Assembly: GCA_017255395.1 (NCBI GenBank)
Contig: JAFKDC010000009.1
Span: 124,001 to 188,000, forward strand
Length of the DNA: 64,000 bases
DNA from: Enemella evansiae
GTDB lineage: Bacteria; Pseudomonadota; Alphaproteobacteria; Rhodobacterales; Rhodobacteraceae
Reading direction: 5' to 3'
Shown here: piece after piece, positions 40,341-49,668 of the stretch
How the letters are laid out: each line of letters opens with the position of its first letter
Numbering within the stretch: the first letter of the stretch is position 1
Program-made: the position numbers and the translations under genes
The notes under the pieces: generated by a model
What the model was told of the DNA's origin: nothing
Database searches by the model: none
Seen by the model: only the letters and a program-made list of their open reading frames with translations

Positions 40341-42295
40341 GCGTCGCCACCATCACACCCCCCGCCCTGCGCCCGATGACCCGGACCCGTGTCGCGCAGA
40401 TCCTGCTGGCGGCGGCGCTGTGCCTTGCCATCGGCAAGCTGGCCCTGCCCGAGGCGCTGATCCGCCCGCCCGAGTGGATGGTGCTGCCCTTCGCCGACTG
40501 GATCAACGCCGTCTTCGCCTTCGTGCGGGACGATCTTGGCCTGATCCATGTCACCCGCGCCTTCGCCGAGGGGCTGGAGTGGCTGCTGGATGTCACCGCC
40601 AACCTGCTTTACGGCAAGAACCGCTGGCCGCGTCTGGGGCCGATCCCCTGGACGGTCATCGCCGTCTCTGCCGCCATGGTGGGGCAGGCGCTTGGCGGTC
40701 CCCGGCTGGCGGCCTTCGGCGGGCTGACCTTCGTCTGGATCGCCGTGCTGGGCCAGTGGCAATGGGCGATGGAGACGCTTTCGGTCATCGCCGTCGCCGC
40801 GCCGGTGTCGATCCTGACCGGCCTCGTGCTGGGCACGCTGGCGTGGAAGAGCGAGGGCTTCCGCCGCGTCCTTGCGCCGCTCTTGAACGTCGCGCAGTCG
40901 CTGCCGCATTTCGCCTATATGATCCCCGTGGTGGTCTTCATCGGGGTCGGGCCGAAGGCCGGGGCCATCGTGACGATCATCTTCTCGGTCCCGCCGATGA
41001 TCCGCATGACGCTGCTGGGGTTGCAGAAGGTGCCCGAAGAGGTGATCGAGGCGGGCCACATGGCCGGGGCCACGCGCTGGCAGCTTTTGCTCAACGTCCG
41101 CCTGCCCACGGCGCGGACAGAGCTTCTGGTGGGCGTGAACCAGGTCATCATGCAGTGCCTTGCCATGGTGGTTCTGGCCAGCTTCATCGGCATGCCGGGC
41201 CTTGGGCAGAAGCTGCTGCAACTGCTTCAGGCGCTGAAGATCGGGCGGTCCATCGAGATCGGCATCACCATCGTGCTGCTGGCCGTGCTGCTGGACCGCT
41301 GCACCAAGGCCTGGGCCACCCGGCAGCCCGTGCACATGGAAAAGGGCACGCCATGGGCCGTGCGGCACCGGCTGGTGCTGATCTGGGCGGGGCTGGTGGC
41401 GCTGTTCTGGGCGCTGTCGCTGGTCTTCCCGATCCTGCACGAGGTCGGCCGCCGCGAGGCGCTGAGCCTCGCCGGGCCGCTGGATGCGGCGATGAACTGG
41501 CTGATCGCCACGCTTGACCCGGTGACGCAATGGCTGCGCTGGTTCCTGATCGTCTGGGTGCTGATCCCGCTGCGCGACGGGATGCTCTGGCTGCCCTTCT
41601 CGGCGGTGCTGATGTTCCTCGCCGCCGTCGGCTGGGCCATCGGCGGCAAGCGGTCGGCCCTGATCTGCGTCGCCTATTTCGGACTGATTGCCCTGTCGGG
41701 CTGGTGGGATCGGGCGATGATCACCGTCTACACGGTCACCTTCGCGGTCTTCCTTGCCACGCTGATGGGCTTTCCGCTGGGCATCTGGGCGGCCCGCAGC
41801 GAGAGCCGCGCCCGTGGCGTCCTGCTGATCTGCGACACGCTTCAGACCTTTCCCAGCTTCATCTACCTGATCCCGGTGATCATGCTCTTCGGCGTGAACG
41901 ACGTGGCGGTGGTGGGCGCGGTGGTGCTGTTCGCGGCGGTGCCGCTGGTGCGCTACACCATCGAGGGCCTGCGCGGCGTGCCCGGGGCCCAGATCGAGGC
42001 CGCGGACATGTCCGGCGCGACCCGGCGCCAGACCCTGTGGTCGGTGCGCCTGCCGCTGGCCCTGCCGACCATCATGGTGGGTGTGAATCAGTCGGTGATG
42101 TTCTCGCTGTTCATGGTGATCATCGCGGCCTTCATCGGCACGCAGGATCTGGGGCAGGAGATGCAGCGCGCCCTGTCGTCAAGCGATGTCGGCAAGGGGC
42201 TGGTGCTGGGACTGGCCGTGGCCTTCATGGGCCTGATGGTCGACCACCTGGTGACCACCTGGGCGACACGGCGGCGTAGGGCGCTGGGTCTGTGA
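40337..42295 (+). CDS. tmoV: Fused double permease of the TMAO/betaine importer (TmoV-like)
   Basis: Membrane protein of 652 residues made of two consecutive BPD_transp_1 permease units. The first EAA loop is IEAGHMAGATRWQLLLNVRLP (about residues 235-255), the second IEAADMSGATRRQTLWSVRLP (about 555-575), so one polypeptide supplies both halves of the channel. About a dozen hydrophobic segments are seen. The start at 40337 (MSVATITPPALRP) is fixed by the ATGA overlap with the ATPase gene. Large permeases of this kind are known in the Tmo/choline transporter group of roseobacters. Confidence 0.88.
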   Translation: MSVATITPPALRPMTRTRVAQILLAAALCLAIGKLALPEALIRPPEWMVLPFADWINAVFAFVRDDLGLIHVTRAFAEGLEWLLDVTANLLYGKNRWPRLGPIPWTVIAVSAAMVGQALGGPRLAAFGGLTFVWIAVLGQWQWAMETLSVIAVAAPVSILTGLVLGTLAWKSEGFRRVLAPLLNVAQSLPHFAYMIPVVVFIGVGPKAGAIVTIIFSVPPMIRMTLLGLQKVPEEVIEAGHMAGATRWQLLLNVRLPTARTELLVGVNQVIMQCLAMVVLASFIGMPGLGQKLLQLLQALKIGRSIEIGITIVLLAVLLDRCTKAWATRQPVHMEKGTPWAVRHRLVLIWAGLVALFWALSLVFPILHEVGRREALSLAGPLDAAMNWLIATLDPVTQWLRWFLIVWVLIPLRDGMLWLPFSAVLMFLAAVGWAIGGKRSALICVAYFGLIALSGWWDRAMITVYTVTFAVFLATLMGFPLGIWAARSESRARGVLLICDTLQTFPSFIYLIPVIMLFGVNDVAVVGAVVLFAAVPLVRYTIEGLRGVPGAQIEAADMSGATRRQTLWSVRLPLALPTIMVGVNQSVMFSLFMVIIAAFIGTQDLGQEMQRALSSSDVGKGLVLGLAVAFMGLMVDHLVTTWATRRRRALGL

Positions 42296-42460
42296 CGCGG
42301 CGGGCCGGGGCGCAAGTCCGGGCCCGCCTTTCAAGGCGCACCGAAGCCGGTCGCATGGCCCTGGGCAGGGGATGGTGCGGCGGCGGCAATCGGTGCCGAT
42401 ACGTCCCGGGGGATCGGGCGCGGGTCTTCGCGGCTACCGAGAGCGACCGAGGGAACGGAA

Positions 42461-42493
42461 AAAGGCGGATCGGCGATGGACCGATCCGCCTTT
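42461..42493. terminator. Bidirectional terminator between tmo operon and nuclease gene
   Basis: Perfect 13-base stem, AAAGGCGGATCGG (42461-42473) with CCGATCCGCCTTT (42481-42493), loop CGATGGA. It ends in T on one strand and is preceded by A (AACGGAAAAA) on the other, so it can stop both convergent transcripts. Confidence 0.85.
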
Positions 42494-42534
42494 GCCTTGT
42501 CCTGACGGCGGGGCAGCAGCCCCGCCCGGCTGGC

Positions 42535-45500
42535 TTAGCCCAGCGGCGTGTCGCCGAGGTCCAGCCCGATCAGCAGCGGGTCGTGATCCGACGACCGGTA
42601 GGGGTCGTCGGCATAGAGGTCGTCGATCTGATCGGCGGGCAGGAAGTTGGTGTTGTAGTTCAGCACCTCCGCCTCCAGCGCGTTGATCCGCCATTCCGCC
42701 GCGCCGGTGACCTGTCCCGCAAGCGACCCGCTGGCCAGCGCGTAGTCGAGCGCGCCGAAGGTCTGGGACTGCGGCGCCCGGTCCAGATCCACCGGGAAGC
42801 CGAAGGACAGTTCGAACTCGTCCGGTTCGAGGAAGGCGGCGGCGAGGTTGGTGTAGCCCTCGCCCTCCAGCAGGGTGATCGGGTCTTCCTTGGCGTAGGC
42901 GTTGAGGTCACCGATGATCAGCACGTCGCTGTCGCCCGACCCGGTGGGGTCGGTATCCAGCCAGGCGTCGATGGCGGCGGCGGCCTGCGTGCGCGCCTCG
43001 TTGTTGTTGCCGGTGCCGTCCCCGATCCCCGCGTTGTCGCCGAAGGGGCTGACAGAGCCCTTGGACTTCAGGTGGTTGACCGCGACGGTGAAGGTTTCCC
43101 CGCTGGCCAGCTCCTCGAAGGTGGCGGCAAGCGGCACGCGGCTGGTGCCCGGGCCTTCGAAGACCGGGTTGCCCGGATCGACGCCCAGCCCGGCAAGGTC
43201 GGCATCGGTCAGCATCTCGACCGTGGTGCCGGGCGCGATGCGCACGCTGTCGGCGTCATAGATCATGCCGACCATGATCGCATCCGACCCGACATAGGGC
43301 ACGCCGGGATCGACATAGGCGTAATTCGCGTCGGGGGTGGCGGCGTTGAGCGCATCGACCAGCGCGCCGATGGCGAACTGCCCGTCGCCGTTCTGGTCGC
43401 CGATCTCGTTTTCCAGTTCCAGCAGGCCGATCACGTCGGCATCCATGGCGCTGAGCGCCGAGACCAGCTTGTCGAGCTGGCGCTGGTATTCCTGTGCGTT
43501 GTCCGCCCCGCGCGTGTCGGCGCCGTTCGGACCGGCGCCCAGCCCCTCGTCGCCCAGCGTGGTGAAGAAGTTCAGCACGTTGAAAGAGGCCACGGTGAGC
43601 GAGCCGCCCACGTCCGGCGCGGCGGTGTCGCGCGGCGCCGTGTCGACGAAGCCCGCGTCCTGCGTCAGGTTCAGGCGGTAGACCTCGTCACCCGAGCCGC
43701 CGGAGCCGCGCCCGTAGCGCAGCACGCCGGTCAGGTCGGTGGCCGTGTCACCCGCGCTCAGCGCGTCTTCGGCGTCGAATTCCCCGGCGATGCGACCCGG
43801 CTCTCCGGCGATCTCAAAGGGGATCACCGAGGGGTTCTGCACGGTAGAGCCGTCGTCGACGATCAGCGTGTTCTTCACCTGCTCTTCGATGAAGGCGTTG
43901 AAGCCCGCCACGTCCGGCGCGTTGGCCTGCGTGTAGGTTTCCACCAGCCCCTGCGCGTTCAGCCCGATGTCGCCGAAGCGGCCCAGCGTGTAGAGGTCGG
44001 CCACGGTCATGGTCTGCGGGACCGTCACCAGCATGCCCTCGTAGGCCTCCATGTCGGCGATCAGCGCGCCGTCGGAGTTCGTGGTCAGGTTCGCCACGGG
44101 GAAGGTGATCGTCGCCGCCGTGGGCAGGGTGTTGCCGCTGTCGACGATCTCGATATTCGAGATCGCGGTCAGTTGGGTTTCACCGAAGAACTCGGCGACG
44201 GTTCCGGTCACGCGGACGCGGTCGCCGGTGGCCACGTTCATCAGCGAGGTATTGCCCTCGAAGACGAAGAGCCCTTCCGAGGTCATGATGTCGCCGTCCG
44301 CGTCGCTGTCTTCCTCTTGCAGGTAGAAGCCGTTCAGGTCGCCGTCGACGCCGTTGGCGCCATCCTGGAAATCGCCCACGACGATGGCCTCGACCGTGAC
44401 CACCTGCGTTTCAAGGAAAGAGGCCGCGCCGCTGCCCTGAACGGTCGAGATCAGCGTGGTTTCGGTGGGCAGGGGCGGGGTTCCGTCCGCCTCTCCGACC
44501 TCGAAGTCGTCGATCTGCCATAGCGAGGTGCTGCCGCCGCCGGTGCCCGAGGACTGGTAGCGGAAGGCGAAATGCACGTCGCCCGCAGGCACGCCCGAGA
44601 GGTCGATCTCGCCCGAGGCGGTTTCGGCGTAGCCGCCCGTCGAGGCGTCGAAGGGCAGTTCGGTCCAGGTCGCGGCAGAGGGGTCGCCGGTGCCGCTGTA
44701 GTCGGTGGAATAGAGGAAGGTCACCTCGGGATCGGCGATGCCGGTGTCGTCGAAGTTCTTGGTGTTGGCGAAGCGCGCGACGGGGTTGTCAAGGCCCGAG
44801 ATGTCGATCAGCGGAGAGATCAGCCAGTCATCCGCCGGGACGTCGTCGCCAAAGCCGTTAACGGCGGCGAACTGGTCGCCGCTGAAGCTGGCGGTGTACC
44901 AGGTGTTCGCCGCGTCGCCGTCGACGGAAACGGCCTGCCAGTCGGCGGCGGAGAATTCCGTTTCGAAGTCGAAGGCATAGGGCGCGGGAATGCCGCCCGA
45001 GGGCGCCACGTCATTGGCCGTGCCGCGCGTCTCTTCGGCGGGCTCGGCCCATGTGTCGCCGCCCTCGTCCCGTTGCAGCGAGAAGCCCAGGGGCGTGCCG
45101 CCGCTTTCCGAGACGCCGATATCGGTCGAGGTGACGCCCGCCGCCGCGCCCGCTGTCGCGGTGAAGCTGCCCTCGTAGGACAGAAACTCGACCAGCGTGC
45201 CGTCGTTGACCAGCGCGATGCCGTCCGGCGCGCCGTTCTGAAGCCCGTTGGCGGGCAGTTCGATCAGGTAGTAGTCGAAGCCGCCAGAGGTGCTGGCGGG
45301 CGTCGCGGGCAGGCTCAACGTGTCGTAGACCGTCCCGTTCGAGCCGTTCATCAGCTCGATCGTGGTGCCTGCGGTACTGGTGCCTTCGGCCACGCGGATC
45401 TCGATGAATTCGCCGACGTCCGCGCCGTCGTTGTCATAGTGGAATTCGTTGATCCGCCCGACAAAGGGTGCGGGCGCGGCGACATTGGCCGCGCCGCGCG

Positions 45501-47484
45501 TGTCGGTGTCGGCGACGGACCACGTATCGCCGTCCTCGGCCCGCTCCAGCGAGGCGCCCACCGGGGTCGAAGAGGTCTCTGCCACACCGATGTCGGTGGA
45601 GGTCAGGCCTGCGGCGGTGCCGTCCGTCGCGGTCATGCTGCCCTCGTAGGACAGGAACTCGACCACGGTGCCGTCGTTGACCAGTGCGATGCCGTCCGGC
45701 GCGCCGTTCTGAAGGCCGTTCACCGGCAGTTCGATCAGGTAGTAATCGAAGCCGCCCGAGGTGCTGGCGGGCGTCGAAGGCAGGGAAAGCGTGTTGTAGA
45801 GCGTGCCGTTCGACCCGTTGTAGAGCTCGACCGTGGTGGCGGAGGTGTCGGCGCCTGCGGCCACGCGCAGCTCGACGAATTCGCCCTCGTCGGTGCCCGC
45901 GTTGTCGTAGTGCAATTCGTTGATGCGCCCGGGGAAGGGCGGCACGCTGTCGTTGTTCAGGCCGCGCGTGTCGGTCTCGGCGACGGACCATGTGTCGCCG
46001 TCCTCGGCCCGCTCCAGCGAGGCGCCGACGGGGGTGGCGCCGGACTCGGCCACGCCGATGTCGGTGGAGGTCAGGCCCGCAGCAGGGCCGTCGGCGGCGG
46101 TCAGGGTGCCCTCGTAGGACAGGAATTCCAGCACGGTTCCGTCGTTGACCAGCGCAAGCCCGTCCGGCGCGCCGTTCTGCAACCCGTTGGCGGGCAGTTC
46201 GATCAGGTAGTAGCCGTACCCGTCCGAGGTGCTGGCGGGCGCGGCGGGCAGGCTGAGCGTGTCGTAGACCGAGCCATTCGAGCCATTGTAAAGCACGACC
46301 GACAGCCCGGCGGCGTTCTGGCCCTCGCCCACGCGAACCTCGACGAATTCGCCTTCGTCGGTGCCCTCGTTGTCGTAATGCAATTCGTTGATGCGGGCGT
46401 CGATCTCGGCCACGTCGGTGACGGTCACGGCGATATCCGCGCTGTCGGTCGCGGCCTGCGCGTCCTCGACCGTCACGGTCAGATCGTAGGTGTTGTCGGC
46501 GCCCGCATCCAGCGGGGTCTCGAAGTCGGGGGCGGCGATGAAGGACAACGCGCCGTCGGTGCCAATGGTGAAGAGCGCCGCGTCGGCGCCCGACAGGCTG
46601 TAGCTCAGCGCGCCGCCCTCGGCGTCGGTGGCTGTCGCGGTGGCGACGGCGGTGGCGTTCTCGGCCACCTCGGCGGTGGCGGGCAGGCTCAGCACCGGCG
46701 CGTCGTTGCTGCCGGTCACGGTGACGGTGACGGTGGCGGACGCGGTGCTGCCCTGACCGTCGCTGACGCTGTAGGTAAAGGTATCGGCTGCGGTCTCGCC
46801 CTCGGCCAGCGCGTCGAAGAGCGTGCCGGGCGTGTAGGTCACATGCGTGCCGTCGAAGGTGACCGCGGCGCCCGCCGCGCTGGTGGCGTCCACGCCGGTC
46901 AGCGTCAGACTGTCACCGTCGAAGTCCTGATCGTTGGCGAGCAGGGTGGTCGCGGTGATGGTCAGGACGGCGTTCTCATCGGTTGTGGCGGCATCGTCCC
47001 CGGCCAGCACGGCGTTGTTGCGGCCATCGGTGTAATAGGTGAAGTCGTCGAATTGCAGCGCCTCGATCTTGCGCAGGCTGTCGCGGCCGCCCTGCTCGGA
47101 TTCGAGGATGATCTGCCCGCGCCCGCGCGCGGTGATCGTGTAATCGGTGATCGACCCGGACAGGATTGCGGTGTCGAAGCCGTGGCCGCCGTCGACGGTG
47201 TCATTGCCCGCGCCGAGGGTGATCTGGTCGTCGCCAAAACCGCCGAAGGCGGCGAGCGTGCCGGTGCCGGCAAAGATCCGGTCGTCGCCCCAGCCGCCGA
47301 AGACAAGGCCGCTTTCGCCCAGGCGCACGGTGTCGTTGCCCCAGCCCGCGTGCACGATGTCGTAGCCCGCGCCGGTGTCGATGTCATCGTCGCCCCAGCC
47401 GACGAAGATCACGTCGTTCTGGCGCCAGCCGAACGCGAATCCCTTGCCGATCTTGAACCCGTTTCCCTGAAAACCCTTGGCCAT
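42535..47484 (-). CDS. Extracellular nuclease with N-terminal RTX repeats and tandem lamin-tail-like units
   Basis: Secreted-type protein of 1649 residues. Order: glycine/aspartate-rich calcium-binding RTX-like repeats (about 24-110: GWGDDDID, GNDTV, GFGDDQI), a VCBS/Ig-like unit with a DENAVLTI start, a cadherin-like unit with SNDAPVLSLP (about 260-355), three tandem units of about 156 residues beginning RINELHYDN (364, 520, 677), a beta-sandwich region (about 840-1010), an OB-like segment, and a C-terminal exo/endonuclease/phosphatase domain (about 1295-1640) with ASFNVLNF, GLLELENE, GDLNAY and SSDHDPLL. This resembles ExeM/NucH-type nucleases. No Sec signal is seen; the RTX repeats are N-terminal. 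Nearby type I export genes are absent. Confidence 0.88.
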   Translation of the reverse strand: MAKGFQGNGFKIGKGFAFGWRQNDVIFVGWGDDDIDTGAGYDIVHAGWGNDTVRLGESGLVFGGWGDDRIFAGTGTLAAFGGFGDDQITLGAGNDTVDGGHGFDTAILSGSITDYTITARGRGQIILESEQGGRDSLRKIEALQFDDFTYYTDGRNNAVLAGDDAATTDENAVLTITATTLLANDQDFDGDSLTLTGVDATSAAGAAVTFDGTHVTYTPGTLFDALAEGETAADTFTYSVSDGQGSTASATVTVTVTGSNDAPVLSLPATAEVAENATAVATATATDAEGGALSYSLSGADAALFTIGTDGALSFIAAPDFETPLDAGADNTYDLTVTVEDAQAATDSADIAVTVTDVAEIDARINELHYDNEGTDEGEFVEVRVGEGQNAAGLSVVLYNGSNGSVYDTLSLPAAPASTSDGYGYYLIELPANGLQNGAPDGLALVNDGTVLEFLSYEGTLTAADGPAAGLTSTDIGVAESGATPVGASLERAEDGDTWSVAETDTRGLNNDSVPPFPGRINELHYDNAGTDEGEFVELRVAAGADTSATTVELYNGSNGTLYNTLSLPSTPASTSGGFDYYLIELPVNGLQNGAPDGIALVNDGTVVEFLSYEGSMTATDGTAAGLTSTDIGVAETSSTPVGASLERAEDGDTWSVADTDTRGAANVAAPAPFVGRINEFHYDNDGADVGEFIEIRVAEGTSTAGTTIELMNGSNGTVYDTLSLPATPASTSGGFDYYLIELPANGLQNGAPDGIALVNDGTLVEFLSYEGSFTATAGAAAGVTSTDIGVSESGGTPLGFSLQRDEGGDTWAEPAEETRGTANDVAPSGGIPAPYAFDFETEFSAADWQAVSVDGDAANTWYTASFSGDQFAAVNGFGDDVPADDWLISPLIDISGLDNPVARFANTKNFDDTGIADPEVTFLYSTDYSGTGDPSAATWTELPFDASTGGYAETASGEIDLSGVPAGDVHFAFRYQSSGTGGGSTSLWQIDDFEVGEADGTPPLPTETTLISTVQGSGAASFLETQVVTVEAIVVGDFQDGANGVDGDLNGFYLQEEDSDADGDIMTSEGLFVFEGNTSLMNVATGDRVRVTGTVAEFFGETQLTAISNIEIVDSGNTLPTAATITFPVANLTTNSDGALIADMEAYEGMLVTVPQTMTVADLYTLGRFGDIGLNAQGLVETYTQANAPDVAGFNAFIEEQVKNTLIVDDGSTVQNPSVIPFEIAGEPGRIAGEFDAEDALSAGDTATDLTGVLRYGRGSGGSGDEVYRLNLTQDAGFVDTAPRDTAAPDVGGSLTVASFNVLNFFTTLGDEGLGAGPNGADTRGADNAQEYQRQLDKLVSALSAMDADVIGLLELENEIGDQNGDGQFAIGALVDALNAATPDANYAYVDPGVPYVGSDAIMVGMIYDADSVRIAPGTTVEMLTDADLAGLGVDPGNPVFEGPGTSRVPLAATFEELASGETFTVAVNHLKSKGSVSPFGDNAGIGDGTGNNNEARTQAAAAIDAWLDTDPTGSGDSDVLIIGDLNAYAKEDPITLLEGEGYTNLAAAFLEPDEFELSFGFPVDLDRAPQSQTFGALDYALASGSLAGQVTGAAEWRINALEAEVLNYNTNFLPADQIDDLYADDPYRSSDHDPLLIGLDLGDTPLG
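44995..46395 (-). repeat. Three tandem 470-base repeats inside the nuclease gene
   Basis: Units start at 46395, 45927 and 45456 (spacing 468 and 471 bases) and encode RINELHYDN/RINELHYDN/RINEFHYDN, then GEFVE, YNGSNG or MNGSNG, DTLSLP, ELPANGLQNGAPDG and DIGVAES-like segments. Each resembles a lamin-tail domain, common in secreted bacterial nucleases. Long nearly identical stretches at the DNA level suggest recent duplication or gene conversion. Confidence 0.85.
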
Positions 47485-47776
47485 GTCTTACCCCCTGTGA
47501 CAGTCGGCTGCGTCTGTTGCATGGAAATGTGACAGGAATGTACGATTCCGACCAAGCCTGCCGTTACGGCAGCCCCTGCCGCATCGGCGGTCGGGCGCGC
47601 AAAGGCGGCGGTGCCTATCGGGTCCGGGGCGCGGCCCATGCGTGGGGGACCGGGGTCATGAAGGCGGGGGCCGAGCACCGCTGGCGCAGCGGTTGAAGGG
47701 CCGGGGCCGAAGCGCTTGGCGCCCGTCAGTCGACGGCGTCTTGCGGTCCGGCCGATCCGTGAGGCGTGCAGGGTTG
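47485..47776. other. Non-coding gap upstream of the nuclease gene
   Basis: The 329-base gap 47485-47813 should hold the nuclease promoter (a less GC-rich stretch at 47500-47560 with ATGGAAATGTGACAGGAATG) and, at its far end, the hairpin listed separately. I see no gene in it. Confidence 0.4.
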
Positions 47777-47810
47777 CAGCGGGCCGCGCCCTCGTGGACG
47801 CGGCCCGCTG
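47777..47810 (-). terminator. Hairpin directly after dctM of TRAP system 1
   Basis: Perfect 12-base stem CAGCGGGCCGCG (47777-47788) and CGCGGCCCGCTG (47799-47810), ten-base loop, starting three bases after the dctM stop on the minus strand. No clear T-run, but position and strength fit the operon end. Confidence 0.65.
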
Positions 47811-47813
47811 TCG

Positions 47814-49118
47814 CTACTGGATGAAGGCCGGCATCACCCAGCGGGGCAGGGCGAGGATAAGGTCCGGCAGCAGGATGATGATCAGGAGCACCACCACCAT
47901 GGGCATCAGGATCACGATCACGTCGCGCAGCGCGTCGACCAGCCGGATCTTCCCGATCGAGGCCGCGATCAGCAGACACAGCCCGTAGGGTGGCGTCACC
48001 AGACCGAAGGCAAGGCTGAGCACCCCGATGATGGCAAAGTGAATCGGGTGCATGCCCACGTGCTGCGTGACCGGGAACAGCACGGTGCCAAGGATGATGA
48101 TCGCGGGGATCGCGTCGATGAACATGCCGATCAGCAGGAAGGCCAGCGCGCACATGATCCCGGTGCCCACCAGCCCAAGCCCCAGCGCGTCGATCTGGGC
48201 GACCAGCGCGGCGGGGATCTTGAAGTAGGCGAGGCACCAGCCAAAGGCCGAGGCCGTGCCGATGCAGAACAGCGTGATCGCCGCGAAGCGGGCGCTGTCA
48301 TACAGTACATGCGGCAGCTGCCGGAAGGTGATCGAGCGGTAGACGAAGAGCCCCAGCACCAGAGAGTAGAGCACCGCCACGACCGAGGCCTCGGTGGGCG
48401 TGAAGAAGCCGCCGACGATGCCGCCCACGATGATGATCGGGGTCATCAGCGCCAGCGAGGCGCCCGCCGTCGCGCTCATGAGTTCGCGGAAGGTCGAGCG
48501 GTTGTGCAGCGGGTAGCCGTATTTCTTGGCGTAGAGGTAGACGGTGATCATCTGCGACAGCGCCACCAGCACCCCGGGCACCACGCCCGCAAGGAACAAC
48601 CCGCCGATCGAGACCGACATGAGACCGCCCCAGACCACCATCAGGATCGAGGGCGGGATGATCACCCCCATGACGCTGGAACAGGCGGTGATCGCCACCG
48701 CGAAGGACGAACTGTAGCCCTCTTTCTTCATCTGCGGAATCAGCAGCGAGCCGATGCCCGCCGCATCCGCCGTCGACGACCCCGAGATGCCCGCAAACAG
48801 CATCGAGACCACCACGTTCACATGCCCCAGACCGCCCGGCAGGTGGCCGACCAGCGCCCGCGCCAGCCGGATCAGCCGGTCGGTGATCCCGGCGGAGTTC
48901 ATCAGGTTCGCCGCCAGCAGGAAGAAGGGCACCGCCAGCAGGACGAAGGCGTTGTAGCTTTTGAACATTTCGCGCATCAGCAGCACGGGTGTCAGGCGGT
49001 CGTCGATGAAGAAGACCGGCACCACCGCAAGGCCGAGCGCGAAGGCCACCGGCACGCGCAGGAAAACGAGGATCCCGAAGGTTCCGAACAGCAGTGTTGC
49101 GACTTCAGCCGGCCCCAT
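47814..49118 (-). CDS. dctM: TRAP transporter large permease DctM, system 1
   Basis: Membrane protein of 434 residues with about 12 hydrophobic segments. Family motifs include VPFFLLAANLMNSAGIT, FAGISGSSTADAAGIGSLLIPQMKKEGY and PPSILMVVWGG, plus the late FGLVTPPYGLCLL. It forms the ion-coupled translocation unit with DctQ, whose stop region it overlaps by 14 bases. The substrate is set by the DctP protein encoded upstream. Confidence 0.95.
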   Translation of the reverse strand: MGPAEVATLLFGTFGILVFLRVPVAFALGLAVVPVFFIDDRLTPVLLMREMFKSYNAFVLLAVPFFLLAANLMNSAGITDRLIRLARALVGHLPGGLGHVNVVVSMLFAGISGSSTADAAGIGSLLIPQMKKEGYSSSFAVAITACSSVMGVIIPPSILMVVWGGLMSVSIGGLFLAGVVPGVLVALSQMITVYLYAKKYGYPLHNRSTFRELMSATAGASLALMTPIIIVGGIVGGFFTPTEASVVAVLYSLVLGLFVYRSITFRQLPHVLYDSARFAAITLFCIGTASAFGWCLAYFKIPAALVAQIDALGLGLVGTGIMCALAFLLIGMFIDAIPAIIILGTVLFPVTQHVGMHPIHFAIIGVLSLAFGLVTPPYGLCLLIAASIGKIRLVDALRDVIVILMPMVVVLLIIILLPDLILALPRWVMPAFIQ

Positions 49119-49599
49119 GAAGCTCTCCTTCCTTCAGCGCGCGAAGATCGTTGACGATGCGCTCGATCACGAAGACGGCCCATGTGCCGCCGGCCAGCGG
49201 CCATGCGACGTAGATCATCCACATCGGCAGGCCGAAGATCTCGGACCTTTGCCGCGCGCCCAGCACGAAGAAATCCTGCCCCCACCAGAGAAAGGACAGG
49301 GCCATGGCAAGGATCGCCACGTTCACGAAAAGCTTCGAGGCAAACTCGATCCTGGGATTGGCGCTGTGCGGTAGCACGTCGACGTCGAAATGGGTGCCGT
49401 CGCGGACCGCGATCATCGCGCCGATCAGGATGATCCAGACGAAACAGAAGCGGGCGATCTCTTCGGTCCAGATGTAGCGGGGAATGAGGCCGGTGTAGCG
49501 GCTGAGGATCTGCATGGTGACGGGCACGATCAGCGCCGCCATCAGCAGGGTGATAAGGGCCTTCAGAAGGCGGTAATAGCCTTCCAGAATCATGCGCAT
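49105..49599 (-). CDS. dctQ: TRAP transporter small permease DctQ, system 1
   Basis: Membrane protein of 164 residues with four hydrophobic helices. It carries the DctQ-typical YIWTEEIARFCFVWIILIGA and a VRDGTHFDVD segment. Its 3' end overlaps the start of dctM, so the two are translationally coupled. It starts 69 bases after dctP, with a hairpin in between. Confidence 0.93.
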   Translation of the reverse strand: MRMILEGYYRLLKALITLLMAALIVPVTMQILSRYTGLIPRYIWTEEIARFCFVWIILIGAMIAVRDGTHFDVDVLPHSANPRIEFASKLFVNVAILAMALSFLWWGQDFFVLGARQRSEIFGLPMWMIYVAWPLAGGTWAVFVIERIVNDLRALKEGELHGAG

Positions 49600-49632
49600 G
49601 GCGCGTCCTGCTCGATTTTGAACGAAGAAACA

Positions 49633-49656
49633 CCCCGGCGCGGTCGCGCGCCGGGG
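49633..49656 (-). repeat. Intercistronic hairpin after dctP of TRAP system 1
   Basis: CCCCGGCGCG (49633-49642) and CGCGCCGGGG (49647-49656) form a perfect ten-base stem with a four-base loop, between dctP and dctQ. It sits 12 bases after the dctP stop. Confidence 0.6.
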
Positions 49657-49668
49657 CCGGTGTCGCCG

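Noticed and set aside
44995-46395. CRISPR-like array
   Set aside because: The repeats are 468-471 bases long, in frame, and encode protein domains. There are no short repeats with spacers and no cas genes.
44572-47532. A 986-residue plus-strand frame opposite the nuclease gene
   Set aside because: Low-complexity Gly/Arg/Val-rich sequence without motifs. The minus-strand frame encodes recognisable domains over the same interval.
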